A stretch of DNA of 64,000 nt from Conus ventricosus (Eukaryota > Mollusca > Gastropoda > Neogastropoda > Conidae): positions 79,768,736 to 79,832,735 of the forward strand of contig CM031611.1 of assembly GCA_018398815.1 (NCBI GenBank). Reading direction: 5' to 3'. The notes beneath the pieces are model-generated. The model was not told where the DNA came from, searched no databases, and saw only the letters and a list, made by a program, of their open reading frames with translations. Of this stretch, positions 52,486 through 60,139 are shown one piece after another. The position numbers were made by a program, and so were the translations under genes. How positions within the stretch are numbered: the stretch's first letter is position 1; the number at the start of each line of letters is the position of its first letter.

Positions 52486-53044
52486 GATGTACATGACTTA
52501 CCGGGAAAAAAGATGTGGTCTGTTGACTTACAGGATTTGTGGGAAAAGATAAGGATGTTGAGATACAAGAGATAAAAGAGGAGAGGAATCTTAATATCTG
52601 CTATAACGTAATGTTGCAAACAGATAGAATTACATGGGGAAAAAGTCTTCTGTTGTGCTGCTGACAATTTTTTTTTTGGCTGGTGTTGCGTGCACGACTA
52701 GTCGTGCGATAATACGACTCTCAACTCAGTCTGGATATTGGCACGACATTATCGCACGACTGGTCGTGCGATAATACAACTCTCAACTCAGTCTGGATAT
52801 TGGCACGACATTATCGCACGACTGGTCGTGCGACAATACGACTCTCAACTCAGTCTGGATATTGGCACGACATTATCGCACGACTGGTCGTGCACGCAAC
52901 CACTTCGTTTTTTTTTTTTTATACTGATAGAATCACACCAGATCTTATGAAACAATAAGGACACAAAACTTTTTAAAATTCCAAAGTCCTTTGTCTTGTA
53001 TTTGTGACTGCTTAAACATAAACAGGTATTGTGCTTATGTGTGA

Positions 53045-53140
<96 letters not shown>

Positions 53141-56100
53141 ATGCGTGCGTGCGTGCGTGCGTGTGTGTGTGTGCGTGTGCATATGCACATGTTCACGTGT
53201 AGGCTTGCATACAAGCATACCAGAGTATGTGTAAGCACACTTGCATGAATATAGAAAAATAAATTTAGTCTCATGCGCACGATGGCGAGAATCTTAGCCA
53301 AACATTTTTGTGGTGAGGACACATTCACAAATGTCACAACCTGAATCCACATGCTATCCGTATGCACTTGTACACTGTTTATTACTACCACATCAGCAAT
53401 TACAGCAACATGAAACAAAGCTAAGAATTGCAGACAATAACTGTAAATCACACATCATCGTTACCTTCTGCACAAGGTAGACGCTGGTGGCTCGCTTTCT
53501 GGCCACCTCATCCAGCTCAGTATTTTCCTCCACAAAGTAGCTCACATCAGCAATGTGCACCCCCACCTCATACACACCTGCACAGTTCAGCAGCAGCAAC
53601 TAGAATGATGGTCAAAATAAGAACATGGACCTGTATAAAGACAAACGTTTTTTTCTTGTTTCATCATCAGAAAAGACCCATTCACTCTGTGACGAGATGT
53701 CATAATGATAAGCTGGGTTACAAAATAAACAGTGTTTCCTGCAAATCTTCAGGGCCCGTATGCACGTCGGTCCGTTTAGTGGACTAACCGCGTTTATCCC
53801 CTATACGGGCGGATAGGCGGGAAAAATCGGTATGCACGTCAATCTGGTTAGCCTATCCTATACGGATTTTCGTGTTTAAAGTTATCGCACCTCTGGGGGT
53901 CAGATAGCGGGCCTAAACGCGTGTAAATATGGCGGCACTTTTGTTTTTCCAAGCACGACGGCGGCGTCTTCTGCGAAGAAACCGGATTTTCCGGGATCGT
54001 ACTAATCCCTTCGACACGTACGACGACAGAGAAGTGTTTCGTAAGTTCCGATTTCGTCGGCAGCACATCCTGGAACTGACACGTCAGGTGTCAGCTGACA
54101 TCACTCTCGTGAATCGCGGATTCACCCTCACTCCCCTGCAGCAAGTGCTCGTCACTTTGCGCTACTTGGCCACGTCAACATTTCAAGACGTCTGTGGAGA
54201 ATTGGTCGGCGTGGACCAGTCGACAGTGAGCCGAACTGTCAGCAGAGTGACTGACGCTATGTTCAGACAAGCCCGGCAACATATCTTCTTTCCTGATCAA
54301 GCCAGTGCGAACAGAGCCAAACGAGCGCTCTACCAGTCTTACGGATTCCCCAACAAGGTGGGGTGCATCGATGGAACACAGGTGCGCATCCAGCGGCCAC
54401 ACGAGCAGGAACATGAATTCGTCAACAGAAAAGGATACCATTCAATCAACGATTAAACCGAAAGCACACAGCGGAGCCGGTTTTCCCAGTAATCTATAAA
54501 TATCTCACCTTTCACTTGGCGTTTAGCTATACGTTTCCGTTTAGCGCGTCGTGCATACCAAATCCGGTTAGGGTTTATACGCGGTTAGGGCCCGTATAGC
54601 TAACCGCGTTTAAGCTCTAAACGCGTTTAAGCTAACCGCTTCTGACGTGCATACGCACCCAGATGTCTAAGTCACAAATACTTATAAAGAGAAGCATGGC
54701 TGCACCCAAAATAACACAGCAAAGCAAGTGCACATATACATTCATAAAACACATACTACTCCTCGTAAAATTTCAGTCTCATACCAGCTGCCGAGGCGAA
54801 GTGGTTAGCGTTGCGGACTCCCGGCCGGGAGGTCATGGGTTCGATTCCCATCAGAGTCATGTGGGATTTTTCTGCTCCGACCGGCTCCTACCCAGAGTTG
54901 AGTTTGCTGCCGGCTCAGTTGGGAAGACTGGGACCACACAGTCGAGTTTTATCCACTTACTGGATGCGTCTCTGACAGTGTTGCTCAAATTTCCTGACCA
55001 ACACTGCAGGTGTCTGTATCTCTCGGGCCTGTTTGACGCCGGGATATATTATGAAAGGAAGCGCAGAATACAGCCCTGTCACGCAGTTTCAGACCGAAAT
55101 GGAAATCCGTAGCATCATCTTAATCATCCTCATTGATCAGCATTAAAAAAAAAGTCTCAAATTCTGTGGCCCTTCACGCCCTGCTCTCATGGTGACCTCA
55201 GTTTCGATGTCCTCTCCATGTCTGTGCCTTGGTTTGCTTTTGTCAGGGTCACCGGTATCGGCGAGTCCATGGGGGCTGTCGTTGGACGGACGTGGTGGCG
55301 CCCTCCGGAGGGAGAGCTCACTAAGCTCCACGACTAAGCAATTATTGTTGTCAGTCGGGCGCTTAGTAGGTGGTGTCCTGCGTATGTTGGATCAGAACAG
55401 GAGCGACTGAACATCACCGAAGTGACTCGGCAGCAGTGCAGTGTCTCCTCCCGCAGGTCGCCTCTTGACAGCTTGACATTGACTGCTCCCTGTGGACTGC
55501 CGGTGTCGGTTCTGTAGCGGGACTGACCGGGCTGTGGCTGTGGACGGGGTGTCAGACTGACCGGGCTGTGGCTGTGGACGGGGTGTCAGACTGACCGGGC
55601 TGTGGCTGTGGACGGGGTGTCGGACTGACCGAGCTGTGGCTGTGGACGGGGTGTCGGACTGACCGGGCTGTGGCTGTGGACGGGGTGTCGGACTGACCGC
55701 GTTGTGGCTGTGGACGGGGTGTCGGACTGACCGGGCTGTGGCTGTGGACGGGGTGTCGGACTGACCGAGCTGTGGCTGTGGACGGGGTGTCGGACTGACC
55801 GAGCTGTGGCTGTGGACGGGGTGTCGGACTGACCGGGCTGTGGCTGTGGACGTGGTGTGGGACTGACCGAGCTGTGGCTGTGGACGGGGTGTCGGACTGA
55901 CCGGGCTGTGGCTGTGGACATGGTGTGGGACTGACCGAGCTGTGGCTGTGGACGGGGTGTCGGAATGAGCGGCGTGGGTGCTATGCCACTGATAAGGTAC
56001 AAAAGATGAGACAGCCAACAAAACAAAACAAAACCAAAAAATGTCAGTCTCATGATACAGACTGATACGAAAAGAGAGAATTACTAGGACAGGAAGAAAT

Positions 56101-57220
56101 GTGCTTGATAAAACCTGACAAAATATTGCACAGAAAAGAAGAGTCAGCACAGCAGGCAAAAAAACAACCAGACACCTACATATACGTTAAGGCGTACAAG
56201 ACATATTTTCTGCCCTCATATTTGTAACATAAGACAACTGACTATGTCATGTAGCAAGGCAACACACAGGGTAACAGACAGTGTGCTCTCCTCCCAGTTA
56301 TCCAGCACCCTAACCATGCCTGGTGCAGACATGTAGCTTGACTTGACTCCTTGTCCAAGACCATTCTACTGGGTACAGTGGAGTGTGGACATTCCAGGGG
56401 CAGACCAAAAACATCCTGCTCCAACAATCTTAAAAATATTAACAACTGGACTGGCTGCAATAGCACTAGCGTGTTGAAAAAGAAGGGACCAAGGGCGGCT
56501 GTGACTGCCTGATGTCTTATCCAGTGCTGCATACACTTACCACCACCCAGATCGGTACAGTGCAGGGCGTCGTCCAGGTCGCGGGCTGTGGACGGATCGA
56601 TGGTGAAGATGCACTCTCTACGCAAGTCACGCCGCCACTGCAGCTCCTTGGCTGGAATTTTCCACGGGGTCTCTTGAGGCAGGCAAGCCAGCACCTGAAA
56701 CAGTCATATGGCGCACCGATACAATACACATGGGGCCTGTAGTCAAACTGTTCCTGCCTTTGCCTGTGGACCAGATGGCTGTCAGTTGGATTTTTTAGCC
56801 TAAAAGCCTCGTTGTCCACCCAGCAGTGAACGGATACCTGATTTAGCTCAGGGAAGGTTAAAGGGGGTGAAAGGAGAGGGATAGGCTCCAGCTTCTATCA
56901 TGCTGTGCTCTAGACATGGTGAACCTTTGACAGTCTGCTGCCCCTTTGGCCGATAGGCTATGAAAACTAGATTCATGTTAAAAAAAAATTTTTTAAAAAG
57001 GCAATCTCTAATTTACAGTTGTCCTGATCAGAACAACCTGAGTTGTGTTAATTTTCTGAGACAGTTTTCTGCAGCAAACAATTTCAAAACGGCAAAAAAA
57101 TGATCATTCTAACGCAATGATACTTGCACACAACATACGCAAACATACACACACACACAAGCACATGAGCACACACATGCGCATGAGCGCGCATATACAT
57201 GCACGCACGCCGCACGCACG

Positions 57221-57279
<59 letters not shown>

Positions 57280-58344
57280 ATGACACACAGAGCATAAAGC
57301 CCTGACATGACAGGTTTGCCAACCAGCAACCTACCTCTTCCTTGAATTCACTGCTGTCAATGTTGTTCTCAGCCAGCAAAGCCTCTGTCTCAGGTTCCAG
57401 CTGACCAGCCTCTCCCAGGCTTCTGAATATTTGCCTGAGGTGACAGAACACCGCATGTCACACAAAACTAGATGTCGTGTTCACGTTGTAACTCCATTTT
57501 TCAACTACCTTTTTTCTTCTTCATTGTGATCTGTGTTGTACAACCATTACAAACAGAAGAGGAATAATGACACCCCTCTTTATTTCTCACGCTTGCCTGC
57601 AGGACTGGTGGGCCATGTTTGCTTGTCTTGGAAAGGAAGTCCAATTCACTGTGAGGAAGTATCTATAATCAGGGGAGGTCGTCGGCTGGGCTATAACCAA
57701 CATTACCTTACCCAGACTGATTGAGGGAACATTAAGGAATGTTCTAGAACAAGATTCAGCTTCTTTCCCCAAGTCACATTTTCATCTGGAAGGAGGAGTC
57801 CTGTCAAGGGCTTGTTAACCCCAAGCTGGAATAAAGAACCTGCTTGGACGGTAAGAATTTCTTTTTTAAAATAATCCCAACGATTTGAATCCCTTTCTAT
57901 CACCCCATGTTTCAATACTTCCCAAAGGCATTATCACCACCACTCAATCAGTTTGCTTCGTACACCTCAACCAGTTTTCTACTACTGCCCCGTAAAAACC
58001 AAACCCACAGGAACTGTCAATGAAAAGTATGGGGCCAACACCTGAAAAGGCTCACTTACGCCAAGGCCTTCAGTGGAGCTTTGGGAGTTTTTTTATTCAA
58101 AGAATAAACAGACGAATTTTAAACTCTTCTGAAGCTGTCTAATAAAACATTCACGATCTGAGAAACTGAGAACCAAAAAAAGGGTAAGATTTAAGACAAG
58201 CTAACTTCTAAATGAAACATTTCGCATTAACCCTGTTTTTACTTCCACTATCGACTTCAGTTCTGCTATCAATAGTTTTCATAAACTGAATCTACATTAG
58301 GAAAAACACATACATCCATGTACACAAGCATGAATGCTCATGTG

Positions 58345-58388
<44 letters not shown>

Positions 58389-60059
58389 GAGAAACCATGT
58401 GATCATGATTTAAATAAAAAGCTCATTCATATATTGGATACGAGAAAAATGTTGCTTATAGCCGAGCCGACCGCAAAGGGCCACATCGGGGCTGATATTG
58501 GGATACAGAACTTAAAAATTGAAGATAACTGAAGATATGACCACAACAGAATATCACACACACACACAAACAAACTCACTAAAACTTCAATTCCAAAGTC
58601 ATTTTCGACAGAAAGAAATAAAACACACACACACACACACACACCACACACACACACAACACACACACACAGAATATACAGCCCCATGCCAATGATGCCT
58701 TACCCTTGGGCATCTTGCTGGTCTCGTTCCACTCGGTGATACGTGCAATGAAAAGGATCTTGGAAATCCTCTGGTCGCTCCTTGAAACCTGACCACATGG
58801 GAAAATTAACCTGGTCATGAAAATGGAAAAGAAAAAAAAATTAAATTCTCCCTACACAGCTGTAATGCTTCTTCTCTAGAAAAACAAATTATAACTTACA
58901 GATGGAAACTCAAATCTCATTCATAAAATACAGGAACAAAAGCAACATCATTTGTTGTTGAAATGTTACTTCTGTCTGCTTCACTACAGATTTCCGTCCA
59001 TATAATCCCAACTAAGATAACCTGTATTTGTTTTATATTTGTGTGTATATCATCTGTAATAGTATTCAGCCCCAAACAGGGGGCCATGTGCTAGAAACTG
59101 AATCCCTGTAACAATGTTCACAACTGAAACAAAAGGCTACTGCACCCAGACCTGAATATCTTTTAATTAGTGTTTGTTCATTTCTTCTGCTATTGTGGGT
59201 GAATTATATGGAAGAGCTTGGACCTTCCTTTTGAGATGAAAATCTCCTCGTTTGATCTGGGTGCCTCTCATTCTACACGTTTACTACGTGAATTGGGCTT
59301 AGCAAGCAGCAGTGGTTTGGGGTTACTTGCCTTTAACTGTTTCCCGTTTCGAACAAAAGTTACCTTTCTTGTTTATATTTCATCGTTTAATTGTTCCCTT
59401 CTGACACCAAACTTTATTTCATTTGGTTAAGTGTATACCAGAATTCCATGGTCTATCACAACATACTACATTTCTTTTAAACCCTTCTATTCACTCTTAA
59501 AAAAGGAAATAAAAACAAACAAAAAATGAATTCAAGAAAAAAAAGAGTCATTTTCACTATCAATCATTTACAATGAAGCTGCACTAATCTATTCAAAGTG
59601 CTAAATTTCCTATGGTGCTGGTACAAATTAGGATGAGGGATACATCTCTGCACTTGGGCTGCGTGAAGCATAAGATGCTTTTACAGGGTAGATCAGTACT
59701 GGATTAGCCATGGAAAGTTGGTCAGAGTCAGCAAACTGACCATAGCTTGCAAAAGTCTTACATGGCACGGTAGATGACTTCAAACGTTGTACTTTCTTAT
59801 TCTTTTGTTTCACTGTCTCTGTCAAAAGTTGCAAAAGTCTTACATGGTACGGTAGATGACTTCAACCGTTGTACTTTGTTATTCTTTTGTTTCACTGTCT
59901 CTGTCAAAAGTCAGAACTGTCAAAGTAACTTTGTTGAAAAGTCTTCACTTATTCGAGGTGGTTTTTTTCAAGCACGTAACTTATGGATAATCCTTATTTC
60001 TAACAGTTCAAAACACAATACCTTCTTGCTTGTGTGCTCACGTGCACACACATATATGT

Positions 60060-60139
<80 letters not shown>

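Noticed and set aside
55392..56159. 255-codon minus-strand ORF of [11 protein letters not shown] repeats
   Set aside because: 34-bp minisatellite read through three frames; it lies between DIS3L2 exons 5 and 6 and has no family resemblance.
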